This document shows, piece by piece, positions 34,041-45,100 of a DNA stretch of 64,000 bases (within the stretch, counting starts at the first letter, position 1; every line of letters starts with the position of its first letter). The notes beneath the pieces were generated by a model, which was not told the DNA's origin, did no database searches, and saw only the letters and a program-made list of their open reading frames with translations. This DNA comes from Solanum dulcamara (taxonomy: Eukaryota > Streptophyta > Magnoliopsida > Solanales > Solanaceae). Location: contig NC_077245.1 in assembly GCF_947179165.1 (NCBI RefSeq), forward strand, positions 44,656,786 through 44,720,785, written 5' to 3'. A program made the position numbers and the translations under genes.

Positions 34041-36042
34041 TGGACGAGATAGACCTAAAATTTAAACGAAGGACCTGCAATTTCTTGGGATCAGCGGTCA
34101 TGCATGTTCACCACCATTTGAAAAGGTCTTGAGTTTAATTCTTCATATAGGCTTCAAGATTTGGTTATAAAAAAATGCATACTTAGCGAAAGTTAAGGCT
34201 CAGCAGAAGAAAAAGATCTATACAGGTAAATACCTATTAGTAAAAAAATTGTTTTAGATATGTTCACATTTTATTATAGGTCCAATGCTTTCTAGAGATT
34301 TATACATTTGGAAAATATAGAGAAGAAATTCTTTTCATTTGCGTTTGCATAATATTGGCATGAGATGAGCCTAAATAGAATAATAAGGTAAGTAAAGGTT
34401 CATATAGCTGAGTTCAACTTGTTTGCGATTGAAGCATCATCACTGCTTTTTCCTTAATCTCAGAACTGGATTGATTTTATGCACTCGTTAGCTATTAGAG
34501 CATCCATGATCAGCCTCCTCTTGATGAATGTCGTCTGGTGTTTATCAATTTACCTGTGCATCACCCGACCAACTTTGCTTAAAAAAATTCAGTTTCATTA
34601 TAAGAGTAAAATCAGGCGTACCTGCTATCATAAAGGACTACAACCATTCTTTTATCTTCTCTTTAAAACTTTCAACATCTAATCACCAATTTTCAAATGT
34701 AAAGTATGACCTATAATTACCCCTACATTAGAGTATTATAAGTTATGTCCGGAGGCAATCAGGCAATTCTGGGAAATGCGGACTACGTGGTGTATCTAAA
34801 CTCATCATCCCATTGTGTAGTAGAAGGAATCTATCTAATCTTGAGGAACTATGATCATTGTTGTCCTTCACCAAACCTAACTGGATCATTGTTGTCCTTC
34901 ACCCAACCTAACTGTGTTCTTCCCCTGTGAATGGTGGGTCAATTAACTCCAAATCTTCTATGCATTCTGAAAATTCATAACTCATACATGACCCTTGTCA
35001 TTCTGTTCTTGTTAGATCCTCTGATACAAACCTGGTCACATCAAATTCTCCGCATGCTACCCACGGCCCACACATAGACCTCTGGTTGTTCATTGCTTCC
35101 ATTTTCCACCAAAGTTCATGTCTCTTAATTCTACTATTATGATCATATACACCAGTTAGATCTGCACAGTAACAGTGTGGGTACCAGTAGTTATAGTTTT
35201 CTCTTTCCACAATCTGTTAGTAGTGAATGCTGCCTCTTAATTAACAAGAATCACTCTATTTGAATTACATCATTGGGATGATAGCTGGACATTCAGTAGA
35301 TTTGCTAAAATCATCTTTGCTTCTCCAAGGAAGGATATTACTCCTAGGTCATCTTTTTGTTGCTGTCAGACTTTAGAAATCATTTAGAACTGAAAATGGA
35401 AGGCATGCTCGTTTTGCTTGTCCAAAAATGCTTCATATGATGTAGAAAGAAATAGCGGACATTTTGCCTCCTTTCCTAAACTATTGATTGTATGAATGCA
35501 TAGCTCAATCATGACCGTATGTTGGTTACTATTTGGCCTGAAAATTCAAATCTGCTTTCTGTCATATGACAGTACTGCTCCTCATTGACTTGGGGTTTCT
35601 CTTCTGCAATGTTGTAGGCAGAAAGGTGGATGAAGGCTTGTGTTTGTCTTGGGAGAGTATCTTCTCTCAGCTCGGACGTGTGTGAGCATTGAGAAACTTC
35701 CTTAATAATAATTTGAATGTACTGGTTGTGTCATGTTAGAAGCTCATATTAATAACATTTCTAAGGAAGGCCACTCTCTAATGCATACTTTGTTGTTGAA
35801 TTATAGCAGTACTTGAAGATAAAGCAGTCTAAAAGAAAAAAAAGCAGTCAATTTTATTAGATTTTCTTTTTAAAAATAAAAAGAAGCTCTCAGTAGTGCT
35901 TAAAGTAACTATTGTAAGAAGCTTATGTTAGGTCTGGGCGAAATTGCACCAGTGTTTGGAAGGTAAAATGGGCAAAGAAGTTCTTGGCCATATACTTTCT
36001 CAAGACAGTTTTGTTTGTTTGATTTTGCAAACACTGTCAAAC
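34041..36042. other. Host interval, no gene supported
   Basis: About 2 kb of AT-rich sequence with only short frames. At about 35600-35617 there is an acceptor-like TGCAATGTTGTAG followed by exon-like sequence; it could be a spliced 3' UTR of the mTERF transcript, but I cannot support it. It contains one possible SINE tail (34350-34440). Confidence 0.4.
34350..34440 (+). repeat. Possible degenerate SINE-like 3' region
   Basis: The words ATATAGCTGAGTTCAACTTG and GCGATTGAAGCATCATC resemble the 3' part of a common Solanaceae short interspersed repeat, without its TTG tail. Recognised from memory of the family only. Confidence 0.35.
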
Positions 36043-36554
36043 TGTTGGGAGGATGAAGCACCACAACTAAAGTTTGATATGACAAATAATATGAAAATAA
36101 ATTGGACACGAGAATTTTACGTGAAAACCCCTCTAACTGATAGAAGGGAAAAATCACGGGGTAGAAGGATCTCACTATAAAATATGGAGTACACTGTTCT
36201 CAAATACAAGGAGAAAACAACAATTAACACTTCTCTCTTGTAAAAGGAACAACTACTAAAGAGGACACTCAAGACTAAAATATTTATCTTGGTGTATTAC
36301 TCTCTTTGTATTCTTACTCACTCTTTCTGGGATGATATAAATGAGGGCATTAGGCCCTCTATTTATAGGAGGAACAAAACGCGTAAAAGAAATTTTACGC
36401 GCTTTGTAAACGTGTTGCCAGCTATTTTTCCTGTCAAAAGTTTCCAAAACATGTTGCCAGCTATTGCTATTTTTTCTGTCAAAAGTTGCTTTCAGCAACT
36501 TTGACGTTTCTTTCTTTTTCCATTTCTGTTGGCTTTTTCTAGCATTTTCTAGCA
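36043..36554 (-). repeat. Copia C 3' LTR (512 bp)
   Basis: TGTTGGGAGG on the left, TTTTCTAGCA on the right. TATA box CTATAAATA (minus, 36368-36360). Two tandem copies of a unit with TGTTGCCAGCTATT and CTGTCAAAAGTT lie at about 36413-36494, just upstream of the TATA. Confidence 0.95.
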
Positions 36555-36659
36555 TTCTCCCACTTGAAGTTTAATTGAGAATCAATTAAGTCTTCACATC
36601 ATCCTTTCTACCCAATTACTGCAATGTTACACTTCTTCTAGGCCAATAGAAGATCTACA

Positions 36660-38135
36660 TCAAATGAACTTGTTGCTGTTGATCGGCTTCGTAAACATAT
36701 CTGCTAGGTTGTCATCAATATGAATTTTCTGAATATCCACACTGCCTTCTTCCACCTTCTCACGAACAAAGTGATACTGAACTCGTATGTGCTTTGTCCT
36801 TAAATGAAATGCTGGATTCTTTGCAAGATGCAAAACGCTCTGACTGTCACAAAATAGAGCAACCTTCTCTTGTTTGTGCCCGAGCTCCTCCAGTAACATC
36901 TGCATCCATATTACCTATTTGCTAGCTTGTGTAGCTGCTACATATTCTGCTTCCGTCGTAGATGTAGCCACGATAGATTGCAGTTTTGAAACCCAGCTTA
37001 CAGTTCCTCCAGCAAGAGTAAACACATAACCTGTGGTGGACTTACTTTTATCAAGATCACCTGCATAATCTGAATCAACATAACCTTTAACAGTAAAATT
37101 TGATCCTCCATAACACATTGCATCATCTGAGGTACCCTTGATGTATCTCAGGATCCTCTTAACAGTATTCCAATACTCTCTATCAGTATTAGCCATGTAT
37201 CGACTGATCACTCCCACTGCTTGTGCAATGTCAGGTCTTGTACATACCATGACAAACATTAAACTTCCCACTACTGATGCATACGATACTCGAGACATCT
37301 CCATCCTTTCTTCTTCATTGCTAGGACTCATACTTGAGGGTAACTGGAAATTAATAGGAAGTGGGGTAGAAATTGACTTACAGTCGTGCATCTTGAAGCT
37401 TCTCAAGATTTTCTTCAAGTAGTTCTTTTGAGAAAGCCAAATCTTCCTATTATTTCTGTCTCAGTGAATTTGCATCCCTAGAATTTTATTTGCTGGTCCC
37501 AAGTCCTTCATTTGAAAATCCCTAGCCAACTGTGCCTTTAAATTTGTAAGACGATCTTTGTTGGGGCTTGCTACCAACATGTCATCAACATACAACAGCA
37601 AAATAACAAAATTGTCATCATCAAAACTCTTGTAATAAACACAAGGATCTGAACTATGTCTGTTGTATCCAAGGCTTATAATGAAGGAATCAAATCTCTT
37701 ATACCAACACCTCGGCGCCTGTTTGAGGCCATATAGAGATTTGTTCAACTGGCAAACCAAGTTCTCTTTTCCCTGTTCTTCAAAACCTTCTAGTTGGAGC
37801 ATGTAAATTTCTTCTTCAAGCTCTCCATGAAGAAATGCAGTTTTGACATCTAACTGCTCTAAGTACAAGTCAAAGGTAGCACACATCACCAGGACCACTC
37901 GAATTGTTGTGAGTCGAACCACCGAAGAAAATATCTCATTGAAGTCTATACCTTCTTTCTGAGCGAATCCTTTCACCACCAATCTTGCACGATACTTTTC
38001 CACTTGATCATTACCATTGCGTTTGATCTTGTAGACCCATTTGTTTCCAATGACCTTCCTTCCTTGTGGTAATTGAACAAGATCCCATGTTTTATTTTTA
38101 TGAAGGGCTTCAATTTTTTCTTGCATTGCTGCCAC
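36660..38135 (-). pseudogene. Copia C reverse transcriptase and RNase H
   Basis: One frame from 38135 to 36660. RT motifs: NKWVYKIKRNGND, LVVKGFAQKEGID, VKTAFLHGELEEEIYM, LYGLKQAPRCWYKRF and the catalytic LYVDDMLV. RNase H: YVDSDYAGDLDKSKST, ATSTTEAEYVA, FCDSQSVLHLAKN and DNLADMFTKP. Stops at TGA 37463-37461 (an Arg CGA in the family) and TAG 36917-36915. Otherwise well preserved. Confidence 0.92.
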
Positions 38136-38184
38136 CCACAGAGATGATTCTTGGCCTTTTCATAGCCTCGTGAAAAGTTGAAGG

Positions 38185-39270
38185 CTATCCATCTTCTGTT
38201 AGTAGACAGTATGCAATATTACTCTCCATAGAATAATCTGAGTGCCAAGCTGGTTCTCTTCTCTCCCTAGTTGACCGTTGAACTGGTGGAGTTTCGATCT
38301 CAGCTTGCTCTTGTTCTTCGTACTCTGGTGCTACTTCAGAAGAAACTGAAACTTCTTCTATTTCTTCAACTTCAACTGTAGTAGTCTCTGATTTTTCTTT
38401 TGAAGTGCTACCTTCTTTTGCTTGTATCTTGTTTTCAACAAATACAACATCCCTGCTGATTACCACTTTGCGGGCTGTGGGATCCCATAAGCGATACCCC
38501 TTGACTCCATCAGCATATCCTAAGAAAATACATTCCCTGGATTTTGGATCGAACTTTAATTTTTCTTGGGTGTTGTACATAACATAAGCAGGACTTCCGA
38601 ATATATGTAAGCGAGAATAATCAGCTGGTTTTCCTGTCCACATCTCCATTGGCGTTTTCAGATCAATTGTAGTTGATGGTGACCGATTGATCACATAACA
38701 GGCGGTTTTGATTGCTTTTGCCCAGAATGTTTTTTTCCAACCCTGCAGTTGCCAACATAGCTCTTGTCCGTTCCAACAAAGTTCTGTTCATCCGCTTTGC
38801 TATTCCATTTTATTATGGAGTATATGCCACCGTGAACTATCGTTTAATACCTTCTTGTTTACAGAAGTTATTAAATTCATCACCAGTGTATTCTCCTCCA
38901 TTATCTGTCCTCAAATACTTGATCTTTTTCTCAGATTGAAGTTCCACCCGCGCTTTGAATTCTTTGAAAACTGGAAAACTATCTGCCTTTCTCTTAATTG
39001 GATACACCTAACTTCTCTTGGAGTAATTATCGATGAATGACACAAAATATTTCGCTCCTCCTAGGGACTCCACCGGTGCTTGCTAAATATCAGAGTGGAC
39101 CAGATCTAAAATTTCCTTGCTTTTAGCAGAGAAACTGCTAAACTTCAGTTTATTTTACTTGCTGGTAACATAATGCTCACAAAAGGGTAGTGAAACCTTT
39201 TTGAGTCCCGAAAGAAGCTTTTGCTCAGTAATAATCTTCAAACCTCATTCCGATATATGGCCAAGTTTAC
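38185..39270 (-). pseudogene. Copia C integrase and hinge
   Basis: Integrase pieces SFIDNYSR and LRTDNGGEY are visible (about 39045-38890). The catalytic-Glu segment reads NGIAKRMNRT: the codon at 38797-38795 is AAG (Lys) where the family has Glu. Two adjacent TAA codons (38815-38810) precede it where Gln is normal. A clean frame resumes at 38694-38185 with INRSPSTTIDLKTPMEMWTG, FGSPAYV, CIFLGYADGVKGYRLW and an acidic S/E-rich hinge. Confidence 0.88.
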
Positions 39271-39274
39271 GATG

Positions 39275-39679
39275 TCATATCATCGTTGATTCTTCAAATG
39301 AACTTGCTGACGCGGTTGATGCTTCTCCTTCTTGGTGTGTTTCACCTTTAAGCACATATAGGTTTGCAACAAGTTTTTTCGCTTTCATCACTACAAGCGC
39401 TCCTTTGGATATTCTCATGACTCCACCATGAGTCTTATATGAACATCCATTATCATCTAGTTGTCCTAAAGATAATAGATTCTTCTTCAAGTCTTTTACA
39501 TGTCGTACCTCCTGAATGGTGTGAATCGTGCCATCATACATCTTTATTTTGATGGACCCAATACCAATAATATCCAAAGCATGATCGTTTCCCATGAACA
39601 CAGACCCTCCTGAGATAGGATTATATTGATGGAACCATTCTCTCCGGGAAGTCATGTGCCATGTTGCTCCTGTGTCCAT
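39275..39679 (-). pseudogene. Copia C protease and gag-pre-integrase
   Basis: The aspartic protease site is MDTGATWHMTS (about 39679-39650), then GNDHALDIIGIGSIKIKM and LKKNLLSLGQLDDNGC, all family-typical. The frame stops at 39275 before the zinc-binding region of integrase, which is damaged. Confidence 0.9.
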
Positions 39680-40483
39680 GATCCAGACATCAGAAAAACA
39701 TTTTCTACCTTCATTATTTGATATTGCCTCACTACATAAAATATCACCATCATCCGAGGTACATGCAACATTCCCTTGAGCATTTGATGGCTCAGGGTGT
39801 TCACTCTTCTTCTTGAACCAGCAATCTTTCTTGAAGTGCCCTTTCTAGCCACGGTTGTAGCACTTGATATTTTTTTTACTTCTTGATTGAGATCTGCCAT
39901 GATTGTGAATCCCACTGGGGCCACGTTCCATTGGTCTTCCTCTCACCATCATCAAAACTTCAGCTTGCTGCGAACTTGCTTGTCTGTCTTCCTTATTTTT
40001 GCGTCGATTTTCTTTTTCCAAAACAGCGGCTGCAATTTCATCGAAAACTAGACTATCTGTATTGTTCGTCAAGTTGATGATAAGTTGATCATACAAGTCA
40101 GACAGACTTTGAAGTAGAAGCTCCGCACGTTCACTCCCCTCTATTTTGCAACCCATTATTGTAAGTTGCAAAAATAGAGTATTCAAAGTATTAATATGCA
40201 AAGACTTGACCTCATACAACCCTGTAAGAGTATCTCATATTTCCTTCGCCGTCCGCTTTTCCGCCACAGTAAACAATACTTGATCAGCTAGTGTCAAGTG
40301 TAGATCAGCAACTGCGTTGCTGTCTATGTCATTCCACTTGCTTTCATCAACAAAGTCTGTGGGTCTGCCTTCAATTGCAGCTAAGCAATTATCTTTTCTT
40401 AATATCACTTTTATTTTTATTTTTCACAATGAGAAATTAGTCTCATTGAACTTTTCAATGTCAAACCTAGTTGTACTCGACAT
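39680..40483 (-). pseudogene. Copia C gag
   Basis: ATG at 40483-40481 (MSSTTRFDIEKFNETNFSL). Two TGA codons replace Trp (after NFSL and after AKEI). The good part continues LYEVKSLHINTLNTLFLQL to the zinc knuckle, which reads CYNRG-stop-KGHFKKDC: its second Cys is Arg and a TAG follows. The region between knuckle and protease is Ser/Glu/Asn-rich. Confidence 0.88.
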
Positions 40484-40678
40484 TGTTATTTGCTTCACAC
40501 CCTTCTAGATCGTTTCTGAATATTTTTGCGAACAATCGTGACAAACTGTACTGTCACCAAAATTTACTATTCACGTAAATAGTACTATTCACCGAATTTT
40601 ACTGTTCACGAAAATTTACTATTCACGAATAGTACCTTCGCATAAAACAAACAGAATAATCGAGGGATCTGATACTAC
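40484..40678 (-). other. Copia C leader and PBS
   Basis: Contains a short array of CACGAA/CACGTA..TAGTA.TATTCAC words at 40550-40632 (five imperfect copies of an 18-20 bp unit) between the PBS and the gag ATG. Confidence 0.7.
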
Positions 40679-41190
40679 TGTTGGGAGGATGAAGTACCAC
40701 AACTAAAGTTTGATATGATAAATAATATGAAAATAAATTGGATACGAGAATTTTACGTGGGAACCCCTCTAACTGATAGAAGGGAAAAATCACGGGGTAG
40801 AAGGATCTCACTATAAAATATGGAGTACACTGTTCTCAAATACAAGGAGAAAACAACAATTAACACTTCTCTCTTGTAAAAGGAACAACTACTAAAGAGG
40901 ACACTCAAGACTAAAATATTTATCTTGGTGTATTACTCGCTTTGTATTCTTACTCACTCTTTCTGGGATGATATAAATGAGGGCATTAGGCCCTCTATTT
41001 ATAGGAGGAACAAAACGCGTAAAAGAAATTTTAAGCGCTTTGTAAACGTGTTGCCAACTATTTTTCCTGTCAAAAGTTGCCAAAACGTGTTGCCAGCTAT
41101 TGCTATTTTTTCTGTCAAAAGTTGCTTTTGGCAACTTTGACGTTTCTTTCTTTTTCCATTTCTGTTGGCTTTTTCTAGCATTTTCTAGCA
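40679..41190 (-). repeat. Copia C 5' LTR (512 bp)
   Basis: Same length as its partner. TATA box CTATAAATA (minus, 41004-40996), tandem U3 units at about 41048-41130. Confidence 0.95.
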
Positions 41191-42128
41191 CAAACAACAT
41201 TGAATGATGTAAATATTGTTATAGTTTTCGCCTGATTTTGCTTGCAAACTGGGAAGCTTTAAGCATAATAACTTTCCTTGAAATCACATTTATAAGAAGT
41301 CTCAACCTTGAATGCAGGTTTGTGGTATAGCTACCCTTGGGAAATGAGTGGATGGTTTGAGATACTGAGATAGAACTTTAAGGTTTCTTCAATGTCGAAC
41401 AATGGTTAAATAACGTCTGTATCATAGGTATATAAGGACAGAAGTCCTGAACTCGTATCCTGTGATTTTGTCTACCCTTGCAAAGATGTGCTATCAAGTT
41501 GTTTTCATGCCAAGTTGCCTTTTCAGCCTGTCCCCATGCTTGTGTCATTGGTTTTTGGTATGGATATTGCTACCATTAAACACACGTGCTCTGACTTTAT
41601 ACGTTTGCATTCCCTCCGATCTTGTTATATAGATCTTCTCGACTTTTGTGATTTATTCCTCTGTTTTGTGTTCTAAAAGAGTCTAACAGGAACACTGGTG
41701 ACTGATGAACAAGAACCAGATTGACGTAGTTGTTGGATCTTTTACTTTCATTGCACTTGAGGATTATATATTCTTTATATTGATTTTTACCTATTACTCC
41801 TCTTTCTTTTCCTCAAAATCATCTCTTCTGTACTTCACATACATCCAAGTTCCCTTTCATGTAACTGCTATAGCATATTCAAGACTTTAGTGCTACGGTT
41901 AACAACTTTTAAAAGGGGTTTTGCTGATGTCATAAGAGTATCTCTTTCACTAAATAATATTTGGCAAATAATTGGGTTTTAACATAAAGAGCGGAGAGAG
42001 TAGAACAAAGAATAAAAAGAGAGATAACCACCTCTAATCAAAGGGAATTTATTTGCATTAATTCAGATCATTCTCCAACTCAAGCATGAATGAGTTTGAA
42101 GTCATCATACATGTTAACAAAATTGATG
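41191..42128. other. Host interval downstream of the GDSL gene
   Basis: No coding frame with family features. AT-rich, continuous with 34041-36042 once copia C is removed. Confidence 0.45.
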
Positions 42129-42134
42129 TTTATT
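42129..42134 (-). terminator. GDSL gene polyadenylation signal
   Basis: AATAAA on the minus strand, about ten bases after the stop codon. Very close to the stop, so a further signal downstream may be the one used. Confidence 0.45.
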
Positions 42135-42144
42135 CAATTATAAG

Positions 42145-45100
42145 CTATGCTGGTTGATTGAAAAATGACTTCAAGTTGTAAGGCTCAATAACATCCACAG
42201 TTCCATTCCATAGTAATTCAGCAACTTGTTTGTATGCCACTTCTGTGAGATGACCAGAGTCAAAAAATATGTAATCCTTTACATTTTTGCACAACTTGTA
42301 TTCTTTTACTTGTCTCTTCCCTCCACAACTATTTATTCCTCTGAATGGACCCGTCCCGCAACAAGCTATTTTTGATGTTTTAAACCCTACAGCGCTCGCG
42401 CACATATATATATATATATATATATATGCATGTTAGAACCTATAAAAATGTAATTTTCTAACAAGTACTACTATTGATTTTTTAGAAAGAGTAACAGGTC
42501 CAAAATAAACTTGAAGTATTCCGAGTTTTGTCAAAGCACAACTCAACCATCAGTTGTTCTGGTTTCTTACCTGAACGATGGTGATATTTGAGATAAAAAA
42601 AGTGAACAATTGATAGTTGAGATGTTGTAATAAATATTTGGTGACACAGCTCATAGTTCAACTCAAAAAACCATGGCACTTTAGATGTGTTTTTAAACCT
42701 CTAACTCTTTTAGAAATAAAGCAAATTAAAATATGTCTAGTTTGTAATTGCATGTCTCCATTATATTTTTCTACTAGCACATGTCATTGTATCATGTAAA
42801 ATAGAACCTAATCATATCAAATTGAGTGAATCTCCTCGTCTACATTATATGCATGGTGCATGCGGTTTGGAAATCCTTACAAATAAGTTATAACTGAATT
42901 CAAATGAGTACGCCAAAAGGGACAGTAGAGGAACTTACCATATTTTGAAGGATTGAGAATTCTTTCAGTAGCAACTTTGAAGAAATCAAATAAGGAATAC
43001 TTAAATCCAGGCAACTGTTGCTCTAGTTTCTTTAGCATTTTAGGCAAAGCTGAATTGTGTATTTTTGCAAGGGTTGTCAGTTCTTCTACGCAATTGGCAC
43101 TTTTATTTCCTTGTTGGAAATTAAGAGCCCTAGAACCTGGTGTACAACCCAAAGGAGCCAAAGTAAGGATGACAAATTTTCTCCCTCCTTCCTGATATAT
43201 TCCCTGTTGTAAACAAATTTAAGAAAAATGTTACTTCTTCAGTACATTTTTACTTGTTCAATATAATAAAAAATAGATGTTCAGTTTAGAAAATGAAGAA
43301 ATAATTTATTTTACATAGTTTCTAATTTATTATTATAGTCACTTCCCAAACATTAAATTTAAATATGGGTGAAAATCATTTTTACCCCCCCCCCCTTCCT
43401 CCAACTTTGCTTCTTTGAACAATAATCAAACTCTCCTTCTTTATCCAATGTATTGTCCATTTTATCCTTGTTATATCATATCTATTTAATGTCTCTTTAT
43501 ATTATATATAATTTACTTTTTAACATAGATATTTATAACTTTTTCTTTAAGTTCTTTAACATTATAAGTATGAATAATATTTTTAAGAATTTATCAAAAA
43601 ATTTAATATTATTCTTATGACCGTTATTTTAATATAATGTGTATTAAGTGTGTGTATATGTATGTATACGTATATTTTTTCTTAAAATATTTATTATATC
43701 ATTTTTTGTTATTTTACTCGTATATGTATACATATAACTAATATTAATTTGACATATCTTTTAAAAAGCAATAAATAAAATAACAATTTTATTATATCAC
43801 CTTTTGTTATTTTATTTATTGCTTTTTAAAAAATATGTCAAATCAGTATTAGATAAATAAAAATGGATGAAGAATTGTTCAAGCTAATTAATGAAAAAGA
43901 GAAATTCCTCAGTGCATCATTGCAACAATAAATGAGAACGTCCCATAATTTGGGAATTAAGTATTACCTTATTATATCTTAAAGATACATATTTGATTCT
44001 CATTAGATGGTACCTGCTCCCTTCTATTACTACAAATATCATGTAATTTAGCTACAAAGGCTTATGTAGGAGAAAATCATCTGGGGCTTAATTTTGCTTT
44101 TACTGTAATTTTGAAATTTGTAATTAATTCATTTCATTGACCGCTAGACAATATTCTCATTGAATCGTTTTCTTCGCCTTTTATTTATTCTAGGGCCCAC
44201 GCCTCCGATCCCTGCATCCCTCCATCCATTCTATAATATTGGTTGCATTACATACATGAACAAAAATGCTTGTCATGAAGTCACAAAATTCAGCTGTTTA
44301 ATTTAATTTATGCTTGATTTACTCAAATTTAGTAGATTTGAATCTCCCAAAAGTATAGCACTACATATAGAAAACAATTATGCAAAAAAAAAAATTAAAA
44401 TGTAAGTACCTTCAAAACAGATGACAAATTGCCCATTACCATCTTTGCATATTCATGTTTTGGATACGTTGCGTCAAATTTTGAGTAATCATTATTTCCT
44501 GCGCTAAACATGTATACAGCATTGGAGAGAAGTCGTTTAGATTTTTTTCCTCCAAACTTCTTCTTCAAATCTTTTGCCACTTTCTTGAAATATTTCAATT
44601 GTGTTTTAAGGTCAATAACCTGCAATTTCAAAAATAAAAGTTCATTAGTGATGATATCTTTTTCTAGTTAAAAGTGGACTACATCTACTATGTTAAAAGT
44701 TAAAATTGCCTCTAAATATGCTTTTTAAGGCAATTACTATTGACAATCACAGTTTAACACTCTTTCTAAATGTCGGTAAAAGTTTTAACACTCTTTGTTA
44801 ATGTGCATATTTATTGCCATCAAAAAAATTGTTTCTATTGTAGTGTAAATGGATTGCAAATTCCCTCAGGTAATAATAGATTTTTTTTTGACGTAATGAC
44901 ACGAAAAGTTAAATACAATTTTTATGGGCACGCACAAAATTTACGATATAGAACAAAATTACAGAAATTGTGACACTTCAGTTTTATTACTTAGTGTTAG
45001 TAGCATTAAAGTATTTTGAGTAATGACTTGACTTTCTATTGCAAGAAATCAGTACAAATAAATCAAAAAGGGAAAGAGATCAATCAAGACAAATCCTATA

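Larger units (their letters stand above)
36043..41190 (-). mobile_element. Copia C: complete, recent Ty1/copia element (5148 bp)
   Basis: Two LTRs of exactly 512 bp (36043-36554, 40679-41190) differ at about a dozen positions by eye (about 2-2.5 percent). Target CAAAC at 36038-36042 and 41191-41195. The minus-strand PBS GTATCAGATCC lies just inside the 5' LTR (about 40665-40676), and the polypurine AAGTGGGAGA (36555-36564) precedes the 3' LTR. Coding order is gag, protease, integrase, RT, RNase H; the style is Tnt1/Tork-like. All reading frames carry stops despite the young LTRs. Confidence 0.95.

Noticed and set aside
35600..35720. Last exon of a host gene
   Set aside because: An acceptor-like site exists, but there is no coding frame or matching donor; could be a 3' UTR exon but unsupported.
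4041..41190. Viral (caulimovirus-like) integration
   Set aside because: All pol sequences have integrase, LTRs or LINE endonuclease; no movement protein or coat domain seen.
42145..42405. Separate small gene starting MCASAVGFKTSK
   Set aside because: The first residues are intron; the rest is exon 5 of the GDSL gene, confirmed by phase.
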